DNA of 47,403 nucleotides from assembly GCA_020161795.1 (NCBI GenBank), contig JAIUOR010000058.1, positions 1-47,403 of the forward strand, in the 5' to 3' direction. Position 1 is the stretch's first letter; each line of letters opens with the position of its first letter. Origin of the DNA: Actinomycetota bacterium. GTDB lineage: Bacteria > Actinomycetota > Actinomycetes > Propionibacteriales > Propionibacteriaceae. Position numbers and translations under genes: made by a program. Below, piece after piece: positions 24,769 to 33,716 of the stretch. The notes under the pieces were generated by a model that worked only from the letters and a program-made list of their open reading frames with translations, had not been told where the DNA came from and searched no databases.

Positions 24769-25437
24769 TCGTCGAAGACTGCCGAGCGGGAGACGCCGTC
24801 CGACTCGAAGTCCGCTCCGGAACCGTTGGCCCCTCCGCCTCGTCGTCGACGGCGTCCTGTTTGGGTGGCTGCGGCGGTGATCTTGGTGGCGTTGGGTGCG
24901 CTGCTTGCCTGGTATGTCGCGGCGAACCTGCGCTACACAGAGCGGGTCGTGGCGTTGCGCAGTGATGTGCCGCGCGGTGCCGTGATCACCGCGGACGACC
25001 TGGTGTTGACCGAGATCCTGCCTGACCCGGTGTTGCTTGCGGTGCCCGCCGCGCAGCTCGACGAGGTGGTTGGTCAGCGGGCTGCGGTCGACCTGTCGGC
25101 TGGGGGGTTGCTGGTGCCGGCGGCCTTGGTGGAGACGGTCATACCGGCGCGGGGGGAGTCGGTGGTCGGGTTGGCACTTGGTCCTGGGCAGTTGCCGGTG
25201 ACGCCGCTGCGTGTGGGGGATCGGGTGCGGCTCATCTCCACCCCGCGCGACCAGGACGACCCACCGGCCTCGGCGCCTGCGATGAGCATTCCGGCCGTGG
25301 TGGTGACCGCGGCCACTTCGGAGGTCACGACTGCTGTCCTGGTCGATGTGGTTGTTGTTGAGTCGGACGCCGCAAGACTCGCGGGCTTGGTCGCCACTGG
25401 CCGGGTCGCTTTGATCCTGGACAACCTAGGCGGTTAG
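24766..25437 (+). CDS. SAF-domain protein (CpaB-like)
   Basis: A 223-aa protein with one membrane segment at about 31-53 after an Arg-rich patch. The SAF domain follows (DVPRGAVITADDLVLTEI, then LLVPAALV). Known biology: SAF proteins such as CpaB join Tad/Flp pilus assembly. It is the first gene after leader X, followed by a MinD-like and a TadA-type gene, which is the Tad order. ATG 24766 has GGGAGGTG upstream. Confidence 0.8.
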   Translation: MSSKTAERETPSDSKSAPEPLAPPPRRRRRPVWVAAAVILVALGALLAWYVAANLRYTERVVALRSDVPRGAVITADDLVLTEILPDPVLLAVPAAQLDEVVGQRAAVDLSAGGLLVPAALVETVIPARGESVVGLALGPGQLPVTPLRVGDRVRLISTPRDQDDPPASAPAMSIPAVVVTAATSEVTTAVLVDVVVVESDAARLAGLVATGRVALILDNLGG

Positions 25438-25452
25438 GAGAGGGGCATCAGC

Positions 25453-26235
25453 GTGGCGATTCTTAGCCTTTTCTCAGTGTCGGGGGCGCCGGGGGTGACC
25501 TCGATGACGCTTGCGCTTACCCTGGCGTGGCCTCGTCCGGTTGTCCTTGTCGATGGTGACCCTGCGGCCTCGAAGGCTGTGCTGGCGGGTTGGCTGCAGG
25601 GGCGGACCCCGCACGACCGCTCGTTGGTCGATCTGGCGATCGCTCACAGCCACGGTGAGTTGGCTGACGCGCTGGGGGCAGTGATGCTGGAGTTGCCGGG
25701 TTCGGCGCGTCGGTGGCTGATACCCGGTGTGCAGTCACCGCTCCAGGCGCGGACGTTCGATGTGTTGTGGCCGGCGTTGCTGGACGTGTTCGTCGACCTG
25801 GACGGTTCCGGGGTTGATGTGATCATCGATGCTGGACGGCTGGGTATGAACCATGCTCCGATGAGGGCGATCCGGACTGCAGATGTGGCCTTGTTGGTGA
25901 CCCGCACTACGTTGCCCGCTGTGGTGGCTGCTGCCGCGTGGGTGCCCGTGCTGTCTGATCTGCTGGAGATCGCGGACTACTCCCGTTTGGGGTTGGGGTT
26001 GGTGGGTGCGGGGAAGCCCTATGGCGCGTGGGAGGTGTCGAAGAGCCTGGGGAATCTGCCGGTTCTGGCGAACCTGGCGTGGGATCCGGCCACCGCTGAG
26101 TGTTTCAGCCTGGGCAAAGCCACCGGACGGGGCTTCGAGTCGTCTCCCCTGGTTCGTTCGGTCAGGTCGGCCGCCGAGTCGCTGGCTGGGATCGCCGCTT
26201 CTCGCCGGGCAGCACTGAGCCAGGAGCAGGTGTAG
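25453..26235 (+). CDS. MinD/CpaE-like protein with a degenerate P-loop
   Basis: A 260-aa ParA/MinD-fold protein. The N-terminus (LFSVSGAPGVTSMTLAL) is the place of the deviant Walker A motif, but the invariant Lys residues are missing (GAPGVTS). The second part VVLVDGDPA and VDVIIDAGRLG keep the rest of the fold. CpaE-like proteins place Tad machines at the pole. Loss of the Lys suggests no ATP hydrolysis. GTG start, 15 bases after the SAF gene. Confidence 0.75.
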   Translation: MAILSLFSVSGAPGVTSMTLALTLAWPRPVVLVDGDPAASKAVLAGWLQGRTPHDRSLVDLAIAHSHGELADALGAVMLELPGSARRWLIPGVQSPLQARTFDVLWPALLDVFVDLDGSGVDVIIDAGRLGMNHAPMRAIRTADVALLVTRTTLPAVVAAAAWVPVLSDLLEIADYSRLGLGLVGAGKPYGAWEVSKSLGNLPVLANLAWDPATAECFSLGKATGRGFESSPLVRSVRSAAESLAGIAASRRAALSQEQV

Positions 26236-26238
26236 GCC

Positions 26239-27777
26239 ATGACCGAGTTGGAACAGCGGGTCGACAGTGAGACCGCCGGTTTGGACGAGTTGCCGATCCT
26301 CCAGCTTCCGGCACGCAGCCCGCTGGCGGCACGTTTTGCCGTTTCGGCGTCCGAGTTGTCCGCGGCTCTGCAGACACCCGCTGCGCATCCCGAAGACTCG
26401 TCTGATGGGGTCGAGACAAGCGGAGACGGTGTCCGTGTCGACTGGGATCTGGTGGATGAGTTGCGCCGGTTGGCCGCTGAGCGGCTGACGACCGTCCTCC
26501 GGGAGGAACCAGGAGATACTCTCCGGCAACGCGAGCTGGGTCGCGAGATCATTGGCGACCTGTTACGGGAGCGCGTGCGGGAGTCGATGGTGGCCGGGGT
26601 CGCCGAACCGCTCACGCTGGTCCAGCAGCAGCGGGCGGCGAAGGCGGTCGAGGACGCCCTGTTCGGGGCGGGCCGGATGCAGCCGTTGCTGGATCGGGAC
26701 CAGATAGAGAACATCGAGATGTTCGGCTTCGACAACGTGGTGTCTGAAGACATCAATGGGGGATTGACCGCGGAGGAGCCGGCGGCCCGTTCCGACGCCG
26801 ATCTCATTGATGCGTTGGCGTTCCTGGCGTCTCGTCAGGACAACGAGCGCGCGTTCTCTGAGGCCCGTCCCTCGCTGAACTTGAGCCTGGAGGGCGAGGC
26901 AAGGTTGGCTGCGGTCGCCTTTGTCACCCCGCGCCCGGTCGTTGTGATCCGGCGCCATCGGCTGAAGCAGGTCACCTTGACCGAGTTGGTCGACAGAGGG
27001 GCGTTGAGTGAGGGTCTGGCCGGGTTCTTGCGAGCTGCGGTGGTGGCGAACTTGTCGCTTGTGGTCGCTGGTCATCAGGGGGCTGGGAAGACCACGTTGG
27101 TCCGGGCGCTGGGGGAGTGCATCCCGGTGCGGGAGAAGATCGGCACGTTCGAGACCGACCGGGAGTTGTTCCTGGACCAGCTGCCGGGCCGCGCCACTGG
27201 ACGGGTGGTTGCGTTCGAAGCTCGGCCGGGAACGGGTGAGTTCTTGCCGAACGGGCGGATGGCCGGTGAGGTCACGCTGAGCGAGTTGATGTACCTGGCT
27301 AAGAGGTTCAACTTGGATCGTGAGATCGTCGGCGAGGTACGTGGCGAGGAGATCATTCCGATGATCCACGCGATGCAGTCGGGGGCCGGGTCGATGTCGA
27401 CCACCCACGGTCGCAGCGCTAGGCAGGCTTTCAGCAAGCTCATCACCTGTGCCATGGAGGCCAACGTCTCGTTCACCCAGACCACAGCGGCGCGTGCGCT
27501 GGCCGAAACGATCGACCTGGTCGTCTACATCCGCCGAGAGGACAGCGACGGCCGCCGCCACCGGTACGTCACCGACGTGATTGCCCCCGGTTGGGTGAAT
27601 GACGGCGCGTCGGGTCATGTGGACTTCACCGAGATCTACCTTCCAGGTCCCGACGGGCGAGCGGCACCGCACACCATCTCCGATGAGATGTCTGACCTGC
27701 TCGCCCGGAACGGCTTCGACGCATCTGGTTTCCATCGGGAAGCTACCAAGCACCTCGAGGACGGCGGGCTGCGATGA
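26239..27777 (+). CDS. tadA: TadA/CpaF-type secretion ATPase
   Basis: A 512-aa cytoplasmic hexameric ATPase that drives Tad pilus assembly or VirB11-like transfer. Walker A GHQGAGKTT lies near residues 277-285, an Asp-box-like RLAAVAFV and PRPVVVIRRH before it, and Walker-B and His-box regions IVGEVRGEEI and HGRSARQAF after it, which is the TadA/VirB11 order. The N-terminal helical domain is complete. It starts three bases after the MinD-like gene and overlaps tadB by ATGA. Confidence 0.92.
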   Translation: MTELEQRVDSETAGLDELPILQLPARSPLAARFAVSASELSAALQTPAAHPEDSSDGVETSGDGVRVDWDLVDELRRLAAERLTTVLREEPGDTLRQRELGREIIGDLLRERVRESMVAGVAEPLTLVQQQRAAKAVEDALFGAGRMQPLLDRDQIENIEMFGFDNVVSEDINGGLTAEEPAARSDADLIDALAFLASRQDNERAFSEARPSLNLSLEGEARLAAVAFVTPRPVVVIRRHRLKQVTLTELVDRGALSEGLAGFLRAAVVANLSLVVAGHQGAGKTTLVRALGECIPVREKIGTFETDRELFLDQLPGRATGRVVAFEARPGTGEFLPNGRMAGEVTLSELMYLAKRFNLDREIVGEVRGEEIIPMIHAMQSGAGSMSTTHGRSARQAFSKLITCAMEANVSFTQTTAARALAETIDLVVYIRREDSDGRRHRYVTDVIAPGWVNDGASGHVDFTEIYLPGPDGRAAPHTISDEMSDLLARNGFDASGFHREATKHLEDGGLR

Positions 27778-28643
27778 ACCTTCCGCTGCTTGCCGCGCTT
27801 GCCGCAGTGTTCGTGCTCGGCGGGACCCTCCTGGGTGTCGCCGGTCTGCAGTTGCGAGAGACCGCACCGCCCCGGACCCGCGTGGTTCGACCGGTGTCTC
27901 GGCAGGACAGGGTGTCGAAGCGTACCCGTCGGCTGGTCGCCGGTGGCGCGACTCTTGGGGCACTGGTGGGTGTGGTCACAGGGATGTGGGCAGCGGTGAT
28001 CATTCTCCCGGCCCTCCTGGTCGGTCTGCCGTACCTGCTGGGCGGTACGGGCGAGAAGGCGGCGATCAGCCGAATAGAGGCGATTGAGGAATGGGTCCGC
28101 ACCCTGGCCGGTTCGCTCAGTGCTGGGGCCTCGCTCGAACAAGGTCTGCAAACGAGCCTCCGCTCCGCACCGGCCCCGATCCGAACCGAGATTGCCACGC
28201 TGGTGGCGCGGATCAGCTCGCGGACCGGCCTGGCTCGCGCGCTGCGAGGGTTCGCGGATGATCTGGACGATGTTGTGGGCGACAAGGTGGTGGCGGTGCT
28301 GCTGTTGGCCTCTGAACGCCGCGGCGCTGCCCTTGCGGGAGTGCTGGACGACCTGGCGTCGTCCATTGCCGATGAGGTTCGGGCTCGCCGGGTGCTGGAG
28401 GCCGAACGGGTGAAACCGCGTACCACCGCCCGTTGGGTGACTCTCATCTTTGTTGCGGTACTGACCGGCCTCGCCTTCACCGGCGACTTCGTCGCTCCCT
28501 ATACCGCACCGCTCGGACAGCTCGTGCTCGTGGTGCTGCTGGCGTGTTTCGGACTGATCCTCGGCTTGATGCGGCGCATGGCCAGCACCGACAGAACCGC
28601 CCGGTTCGTCGGCGCCCACATCAGTGGACGGCGTCCATCATGA
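27774..28643 (+). CDS. tadB: TadB-like inner-membrane platform protein
   Basis: A 289-aa membrane protein with segments near residues 1-25, 60-90 and two near 220-265. The cytoplasmic part AGASLEQGLQTSLRSAP and LLASERRGAALAGVLDDLASS is the GspF/T2SSF pattern of the TadB family. It is the platform on which the TadA ATPase works. ATGA overlaps occur at both ends, with tadA and tadC. Confidence 0.88.
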   Translation: MNLPLLAALAAVFVLGGTLLGVAGLQLRETAPPRTRVVRPVSRQDRVSKRTRRLVAGGATLGALVGVVTGMWAAVIILPALLVGLPYLLGGTGEKAAISRIEAIEEWVRTLAGSLSAGASLEQGLQTSLRSAPAPIRTEIATLVARISSRTGLARALRGFADDLDDVVGDKVVAVLLLASERRGAALAGVLDDLASSIADEVRARRVLEAERVKPRTTARWVTLIFVAVLTGLAFTGDFVAPYTAPLGQLVLVVLLACFGLILGLMRRMASTDRTARFVGAHISGRRPS

Positions 28644-29536
28644 CAACCGGGATCCTGGCCCTGCTCGGCGGTGGCCTTGTCGGTCTAGGGCTGGCGACCG
28701 CCCTGTTCGCAGTCGCACCAACCCACCCGGACCTCCGCGAGTTCCTCACCCGCGTGAGCACCACCAATCGACGCCAGGCCACAGCGGCACCGGCAAACCT
28801 CAAGGAGCAACTGGGCTTGTGGCTGGTGTTGCATCTGCCACTAACCCGGCTGATCACGCCGCCGGAGACAGACCTGGCTCTGCTGCGCCGGCCCGTGCAC
28901 CGCTTCTATGCCGACAAGGTCCTGTTCGGCATAGCCGGGCTGTCGTTCCCGGCACTGGCCACGGCACTTCTGGCCCTCCTCGGTCTGCACCTGCCCCTCG
29001 CGATTCCCCTAGGCGCAGCGCTGATCGCCGGCATCGGGATGAGCTTCCTGCCCGACCACAGCGTCCGAGACGACGCAAGAGCCGCACGGGCCGAGTTCCG
29101 CCATGCGTTGAGCGCCTACGTCGATCTGGTCGCGATCGCCCGCCACTCAGGCGCGCAGACCCGCCAAGCGATGGAAATGGCCGCCCGCACGGGCACTAAC
29201 TGGGTGTTCGAGCGCATCAATGAGGAACTAGTCAACTCGCGCTTTGCCGGCCGCTCGCCCTGGGAAGCGCTGCACAGCTTGGCCGACGAACTTGCCATCA
29301 CCGACCTGTCCGAGGTGGCAAACATCATGCGCACCTCCGGGGAGGACTCCGCCTCGGTCTATCGAACTCTTCGGGCCAGGGCCGCCGCAATACGCGACGA
29401 CCTGCAGTCGGCTGAGGTGGCGAAGGCCAACGCGGCCAACGAACGCCTGATGATGCCGCTGGGGCTGCTCTTCATCGTGTTCGTCCTCGCCCTCGGTGCC
29501 CCGGTACTGCTACGCGTGATCGGAGTAGCACCGTGA
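28640..29536 (+). CDS. tadC: TadC-like inner-membrane platform protein
   Basis: A 298-aa membrane protein paired with TadB. Segments near 5-25, 95-140 and 270-292; the cytoplasmic part HALSAYVDLVAIARHSGAQTRQAMEMA and LSEVANIMRTSGEDSASVYRTLRARA fits the second GspF-like protein. ATG 28640 lies in an ATGA overlap with tadB; a longer frame to 28433 would cover TadB. Confidence 0.87.
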   Translation: MTTGILALLGGGLVGLGLATALFAVAPTHPDLREFLTRVSTTNRRQATAAPANLKEQLGLWLVLHLPLTRLITPPETDLALLRRPVHRFYADKVLFGIAGLSFPALATALLALLGLHLPLAIPLGAALIAGIGMSFLPDHSVRDDARAARAEFRHALSAYVDLVAIARHSGAQTRQAMEMAARTGTNWVFERINEELVNSRFAGRSPWEALHSLADELAITDLSEVANIMRTSGEDSASVYRTLRARAAAIRDDLQSAEVAKANAANERLMMPLGLLFIVFVLALGAPVLLRVIGVAP

Positions 29537-29685
29537 CTCTCGACGGCCGTTGTCTTCTGACCGCACGTCTTGTGCTCAGCCGTATCGACCACGGCCAGCG
29601 GATCCCGGCTGTTCTGCAACCTGGTAGCCGATTCCCTGGCAAGCCCTCCCAAGACGACCGGCAACACGTCGGCCGCCCCTTGTGA
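29533..29685 (+). CDS. Possible 50-aa protein after tadC
   Basis: A GTGA overlap with the TadC stop opens a 50-codon frame ending at 29685. The sequence (LDGRCLLTARLVLSRIDHG) is basic and not recognised. It may be chance; otherwise the 200 bases before the pilin gene hold only a promoter. Confidence 0.25.
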   Translation: MTLDGRCLLTARLVLSRIDHGQRIPAVLQPGSRFPGKPSQDDRQHVGRPL

Positions 29686-29734
29686 CCCTATCCGGCACAC
29701 CACCAACAGTCCTGATCAGAAAGGCGCCACAGCC

Positions 29735-29941
29735 ATGAAGTGGTTCATCGCACTACAGATCATCATCCATGTCGTCATCCCACGCCGGCTCACCCAACTG
29801 AAGGTGAGGAACGAGCGCGGCTCGTCCACCCTGGAACTGGCCATCATCGCCGGCGCCCTGTTTGTCATCGCCGTCGGCGTGGTTGCGCTCATCTCGAACG
29901 CAACCAACTCCAACGTCTCCAAGATCACCGGCAACGGATAG
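29735..29941 (+). CDS. Flp/Tad-type pilin-like small protein
   Basis: A 68-aa single-span protein. After a basic stretch (RRLTQLKVRNER), GSSTLELAIIAGALFVIAVGVVALIS gives a prepilin-type cleavage site with Glu five residues after Gly and a hydrophobic helix. Such a short protein just after TadC is expected to be the pilin subunit. The order matches Tad loci. ATG 29735 after a 200-base gap suggests that it may have its own promoter. Confidence 0.75.
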   Translation: MKWFIALQIIIHVVIPRRLTQLKVRNERGSSTLELAIIAGALFVIAVGVVALISNATNSNVSKITGNG

Positions 29942-29958
29942 AACGGGACGCGGTTCCG

Positions 29959-30351
29959 ATGGTGCGCGAAGCCGGAGGGCCGATCGGTCGTGAGCGCGGC
30001 TCCACAACCCTGGAGCTCACGATCATCGTCCCAGCCCTGCTGCTGGTCATGGCCAGCATCTTCCAGGCCGGGCTCTGGTTCTTCGCGCGCGAAGTCGTCC
30101 TCGCCGCCGCCGAGGAGGGTGCTCGGGCCGCTGCCGTCGAAGACGGTGACGCCGGAGCCGGGACGCAGAAGGCCAGGGAGTTCGTGGACCGCACCGCAAG
30201 CAATCTCGTCGACAACGTGTCGGTGTCCAGCCGGCGCACCACCACACGGGCAACCGTGACCGTCTCCGGCCGCTCGCTGTCACTGATCCCGGGCGTCGAC
30301 GGGTTCACCATCACTCAGACAGCCACCTTCCCAGTGGAGCGAATCACATGA
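29959..30351 (+). CDS. TadE-like pseudopilin
   Basis: A 130-aa protein. RERGSTTLELTIIVPALLLVMASIFQAG is the TadE prepilin signature followed by a periplasmic domain with a helix EVVLAAAEEGARAAAVEDGDAGAG typical of the family. TadE/F help pilus assembly. ATG 29959 is chosen because it sits just before the signature. ATGA overlap with the next gene. Confidence 0.82.
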   Translation: MVREAGGPIGRERGSTTLELTIIVPALLLVMASIFQAGLWFFAREVVLAAAEEGARAAAVEDGDAGAGTQKAREFVDRTASNLVDNVSVSSRRTTTRATVTVSGRSLSLIPGVDGFTITQTATFPVERIT

Positions 30352-30773
30352 GGAACCGTGACGAGCACGGCTCGGCGACTCTGGAGGCCTCCGTCCTGGC
30401 CCCGGCGCTCTTGGCGATCATGCTCATGATCGCGGTCGCCGGGAGAATCGCCATCGCCCACCAGTCGGTGGATTCCGCTGCCGCTGCCGGCGCACGGGCG
30501 GCATCGATCTCACGCACACCAACAGCCGCCAACACCGATGCCAACACAGTCGTCAACGCAACCTTGGCCAACCAGGGCATCGCCTGCATCACCCTCGACA
30601 TCACCAATGACCTGACCGGGTTCAAAACTCGAGTCGGCGAAGCGGCGTCGGTCACCACCACCGTGTCCTGCACTGTCAGTCTGGCCGACCTCACTGCAGC
30701 CGGAATCCCCGGATCGGTGACTCTGACCGGCAGCGCATCCAGTCCGCTTGACCAGTTCAGGGAGAGATCATGA
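30348..30773 (+). CDS. TadE/TadF-like protein
   Basis: A 141-aa relative of the gene before it. DEHGSATLEASVLAPALLAIMLMIAVAGR is the anchor, followed by AHQSVDSAAAAGARAASISRT. Two Cys residues in the external part could form a disulfide. It starts and ends in ATGA overlaps. Confidence 0.8.
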   Translation: MRNRDEHGSATLEASVLAPALLAIMLMIAVAGRIAIAHQSVDSAAAAGARAASISRTPTAANTDANTVVNATLANQGIACITLDITNDLTGFKTRVGEAASVTTTVSCTVSLADLTAAGIPGSVTLTGSASSPLDQFRERS

Positions 30774-31201
30774 ACACCGTCAGAATTCCTGGCCGCACAG
30801 ATGAGCGCGGATCGGTGACCTTGTGGGTCGCGGTCATGGTCATCGCGTTCTTCATGGTGGTAGGGCTCGTTGTTGATGGCGGAGGCAAGATCCGAGCCAC
30901 CCAGGAGGCTGACGCGATAGCCAGGGAAGCCGCCCGCTCTGCCGGCCAAAGCCTCACCCGCAGCGCCCAGGCATCAGGCGACAGAGCAGTGACGCTGAAC
31001 ATCCCAGCCGCGAGGTCAGCAGCCCAGAGGTACCTGTCGGCGGCGGGCGCGACCGGCACCGTATCGGTGGACGGTGCGACGATCACCGTGACCGCCACCA
31101 TCACCTACGAGCCGATGTTCCTGACCGTGCTCGGCCCGATGACCGTCACAGGCAAAGCAACAGCCCGCACCGCAAAGGTCTTTGAGGGAGAGGAACAGTA
31201 G
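30770..31201 (+). CDS. TadG-like exported protein (short)
   Basis: A 143-aa protein. DERGSVTLWVAVMVIAFFMVVGLVVDGGG is the TadG N-terminal anchor and G-box, followed by IRATQEADAIAREAARSAGQ. Full TadG proteins are longer and often carry a von Willebrand domain; this one lacks it. It fits the helicopter-rotor family Rv3660c-type secreted proteins. Four bases later the lipoprotein gene starts. Confidence 0.78.
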   Translation: MNTVRIPGRTDERGSVTLWVAVMVIAFFMVVGLVVDGGGKIRATQEADAIAREAARSAGQSLTRSAQASGDRAVTLNIPAARSAAQRYLSAAGATGTVSVDGATITVTATITYEPMFLTVLGPMTVTGKATARTAKVFEGEEQ

Positions 31202-31204
31202 ACG

Positions 31205-31831
31205 ATGCGCACAACGTGGATACTCAGCATCGGATCAGCCGCACTGATGGCAGCGCTCCTGGCCGGCTGCACCCCACCCCCAGAACCCACGCCGAGCCCC
31301 ACCGTCACGCCAACGCCAAGCACGACAGAGCCGACCGTGTCAACGCCGACGCCCACACCTTCGGAGACTACGACGCCCACGCCCACGATGAGTGCGGAGC
31401 AGGAGGCCGCTCTTTCCCAGACGCGAAGCCTCCTCACGGCTGCTGACAAGTTGGCGACGCGTCCAGCGAAGGAGTTCAGCCAGAGGGTGATCACGGAGAC
31501 GCTGCAACCGTTCATGACGGGCGAGATGCTGACCTTCTATCTCAACGGTTTCAGGGATCTGGCCGATCGAGGAGTGCACGAACGGGGGAGTGCCGTCGAG
31601 GTCTGGAGTGAGGCTGCTGCCCCGACGAAGCCCGAGGAGGGGGTTGTCTCAGTCCTGGTAACCGTATGTCGGGATCAGCGCGGAGTCGAGGTCGTCGACG
31701 CCAAGGGCAATGTTCAGAAGGACGACTACCCAGACTTCCTAGCCACCAGTTTTGACATGCGGGATGTTGGCCCGAAGAACACCTTCGTCCTGTGGCAGGA
31801 CGCCTTTGTCTCGGATAGTTGCGACCGATGA
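31205..31831 (+). CDS. Lipoprotein with Thr/Pro-rich linker
   Basis: A 208-aa protein with a lipobox (LLAGC near residue 22), so it should be anchored on the outer face of the membrane. A Thr/Pro/Ser-rich linker of about 40 residues follows, then a folded C-terminal part of NTF2-like length (LATRPAKEFSQRVI, MTFYLNGFRDLADRG-like sequence LTFYLNGFRDLADRG, VSVLVTVCRD). The wall-spanning linker suits a Gram-positive surface machine. Function inferred from context; ATGA overlap with the next gene. Confidence 0.75.
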   Translation: MRTTWILSIGSAALMAALLAGCTPPPEPTPSPTVTPTPSTTEPTVSTPTPTPSETTTPTPTMSAEQEAALSQTRSLLTAADKLATRPAKEFSQRVITETLQPFMTGEMLTFYLNGFRDLADRGVHERGSAVEVWSEAAAPTKPEEGVVSVLVTVCRDQRGVEVVDAKGNVQKDDYPDFLATSFDMRDVGPKNTFVLWQDAFVSDSCDR

Positions 31832-32643
31832 CCATCCGGACCATGAGGCTCGCCGTGATCTTTGCAGCAGTCGTGACCGGTGTCGTGATCTGGCCCGCGC
31901 CGGATGCCCACGCCGCGGGAGGCTCGGGCGGTGACTGCATCCGGAACGTCAAGGGCGAGATGGTGTGCACCGCGAACCACGAAGATGGAGAGAAGACGCC
32001 ATCGGCTGGCGAAACCTTGGTGAAGAAGAAGCCGTCGTTGCCGGCGTGCAGGCTGGATACGGACTTCGACAATGTGGAGCAGATCCGTGATGCTGGGGAG
32101 GATCCGGCTGACTTCGTCCAGATCAGGTGTGTGTTCTCGGCCTCGGATGGGACGACCTGGTTGGTGTGGCGCAGGCGCGCTCAGACCGACCCTGAGGATG
32201 TCGCTCGGTCGCTGTTGGCGTCGATCAACTTGTCTCCGATTCGGATCGGGATGGTGCCTCGTGAGGGCAGGGATTACATGGGCACGGTGGGTACCCCGGT
32301 GTGGATGTGGGTCGATGATCCGGATGCTGCGACGTGGGGGCCGAAGTCGGCCTCCGATGCAGGTGTCAGCATCACTGCCGTGGTGTCGAAGGTGGTGTGG
32401 GACATGGGCAACGGCGACCGGGTCACCTGCCAGAAGGGTACGGAGTGGCGGCCGAAGAACGGCATTGATGAGTCCCCGACGTGTGGCTACGTCTATGACA
32501 AGCAGGGCAGGTACACGATCACGGCGACGGCGGTCTGGACCGCTTCTTGGCAGGGCCTGGGTCGGTCGGGAACCATCCCGTTCACGCTGGACAGCGACCG
32601 CCAGTTGACGGTCGGTGAGTACCAGGTCATCGTCACCGGATAG
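31828..32643 (+). CDS. Exported protein of the Tad-like operon
   Basis: A 271-aa protein with a signal peptide (MRLAVIFAAVVTGVVIWPAPDAHAAG), no lipobox and no further membrane segment. The external part has Cys pairs in DCIRNVKGEMVC, CRLDTDF and VTCQKG..CGYVYDKQGRYTI, suggesting disulfides. The end (YVYDKQGRYTITATAVW) recalls a PKD-like beta-sandwich. The start ATG 31828 forms ATGA with the lipoprotein stop. Confidence 0.7.
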   Translation: MTIRTMRLAVIFAAVVTGVVIWPAPDAHAAGGSGGDCIRNVKGEMVCTANHEDGEKTPSAGETLVKKKPSLPACRLDTDFDNVEQIRDAGEDPADFVQIRCVFSASDGTTWLVWRRRAQTDPEDVARSLLASINLSPIRIGMVPREGRDYMGTVGTPVWMWVDDPDAATWGPKSASDAGVSITAVVSKVVWDMGNGDRVTCQKGTEWRPKNGIDESPTCGYVYDKQGRYTITATAVWTASWQGLGRSGTIPFTLDSDRQLTVGEYQVIVTG

Positions 32644-32655
32644 GTAGGGCGTCCT

Positions 32656-33711
32656 ATGGCTGAGGTTGTTCCTAGCCTGCTTGAGCCCCCGGATGGGTAC
32701 TTGGACTGGCTGGCCGAAGTGAAGGCGAAGGTTGTCGCGGCGCGGCAGCGCGCACTTCTGGCGGTCAATCTGTCTCAGCTGGCGTTGTATCGGGAAATTG
32801 GCCAGGGGCTTCTCGACCGTCAGGAGGCGCAGGGCTGGGGAGCCAAGGTGATTGATCGTCTCGCGCATGACCTTCGGACAGCGTTCCCCGACATGCGCGG
32901 GTTTTCTGCGCGGAACCTCCGGTTCATGCGTGACTTTGCGAAGGCGTGGCCCGACGACGAGATTTGGCAACGGACCGTTGCCAGATTGCCGTGGGGTCAT
33001 AACACCGTGCTCCTGTCGCGTCTGAAGACGACTGACGAGCGACTGGCCTATGCGGCGGCAGCGCTGGAGCAGGGGTGGTCAAGGGCGGTACTGGAGCTGC
33101 ACATCGACGCTCGCACGGTGGAGCGGACCGGACAGGCTCTGACGAACTTCGACCGGACACTGCCTGCCCCTCAGTCGGACCTAGCTCGCGAAGCGTTGAA
33201 GGATCCCTACAAGTTCGACTTCCTTGGGCTCGGCAGGGATGTCGAAGAACGCGCGATCGAGCAGGCAATGGTCGACCACATCACCGACTTCCTGGTCGAG
33301 TTGGGTGCCGGGTTCGCCTACGTCGGTCGCCAGGTGCACATCACCGTCGGGACGAGGGAAGCGATTCTCGATCTGCTGTTCTTCCACCTGAAGCTGCGCT
33401 GCTACATAGTCATCGAACTGAAGGCGACCGAGTTCGAACCTGAGCACATCGGGCAGTTGGGCTTCTACATGGCTGCTGTCGACGGGAATTTGGCCCATCC
33501 TGACGATGGTCCGACGATCGGCCTGCTGTTGTGCAAGACGAAGGATCGGCTCGTCGCCGAGTACGCGCTCCGTAACATGTCGGGGCCTCTGGGTGTCGCT
33601 GAGTACGACTTGGAGATGAGCCTTCCTGACGAGCTGGCGACCAGCCTGCCGTCGATCGCACAGATTGAGCGCGAACTGGCAGATCCCGACGAGCCCCAGA
33701 CAGGAGCGTGA
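32656..33711 (+). CDS. YhcG-family PD-(D/E)xK nuclease (DUF1016)
   Basis: A 351-aa protein of the YhcG family. N-terminal helical domain (YREIGQGLLDRQEAQGWGAKVIDRLAHDLRTAFP with RGFSARNLRFMRDFA), then the nuclease domain: FLGLGRDVEERAIEQAMVDHI, EAILDLLFFHLKLRCYIVIELKATEF, giving the Asp and E-x-K of PD-(D/E)xK. Both acidic residues and Lys are present, so it should be active. YhcG proteins occur in mobile and restriction-linked loci. It sits between Tad and LysM genes on the same strand and is probably cargo. Confidence 0.85.
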   Translation: MAEVVPSLLEPPDGYLDWLAEVKAKVVAARQRALLAVNLSQLALYREIGQGLLDRQEAQGWGAKVIDRLAHDLRTAFPDMRGFSARNLRFMRDFAKAWPDDEIWQRTVARLPWGHNTVLLSRLKTTDERLAYAAAALEQGWSRAVLELHIDARTVERTGQALTNFDRTLPAPQSDLAREALKDPYKFDFLGLGRDVEERAIEQAMVDHITDFLVELGAGFAYVGRQVHITVGTREAILDLLFFHLKLRCYIVIELKATEFEPEHIGQLGFYMAAVDGNLAHPDDGPTIGLLLCKTKDRLVAEYALRNMSGPLGVAEYDLEMSLPDELATSLPSIAQIERELADPDEPQTGA

Positions 33712-33716
33712 TTGCC

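Noticed and set aside
24095-24880. 261-aa plus-strand frame across the tRNA and leader
   Set aside because: It crosses a tRNA, a hairpin and a leader, and has no binding site.
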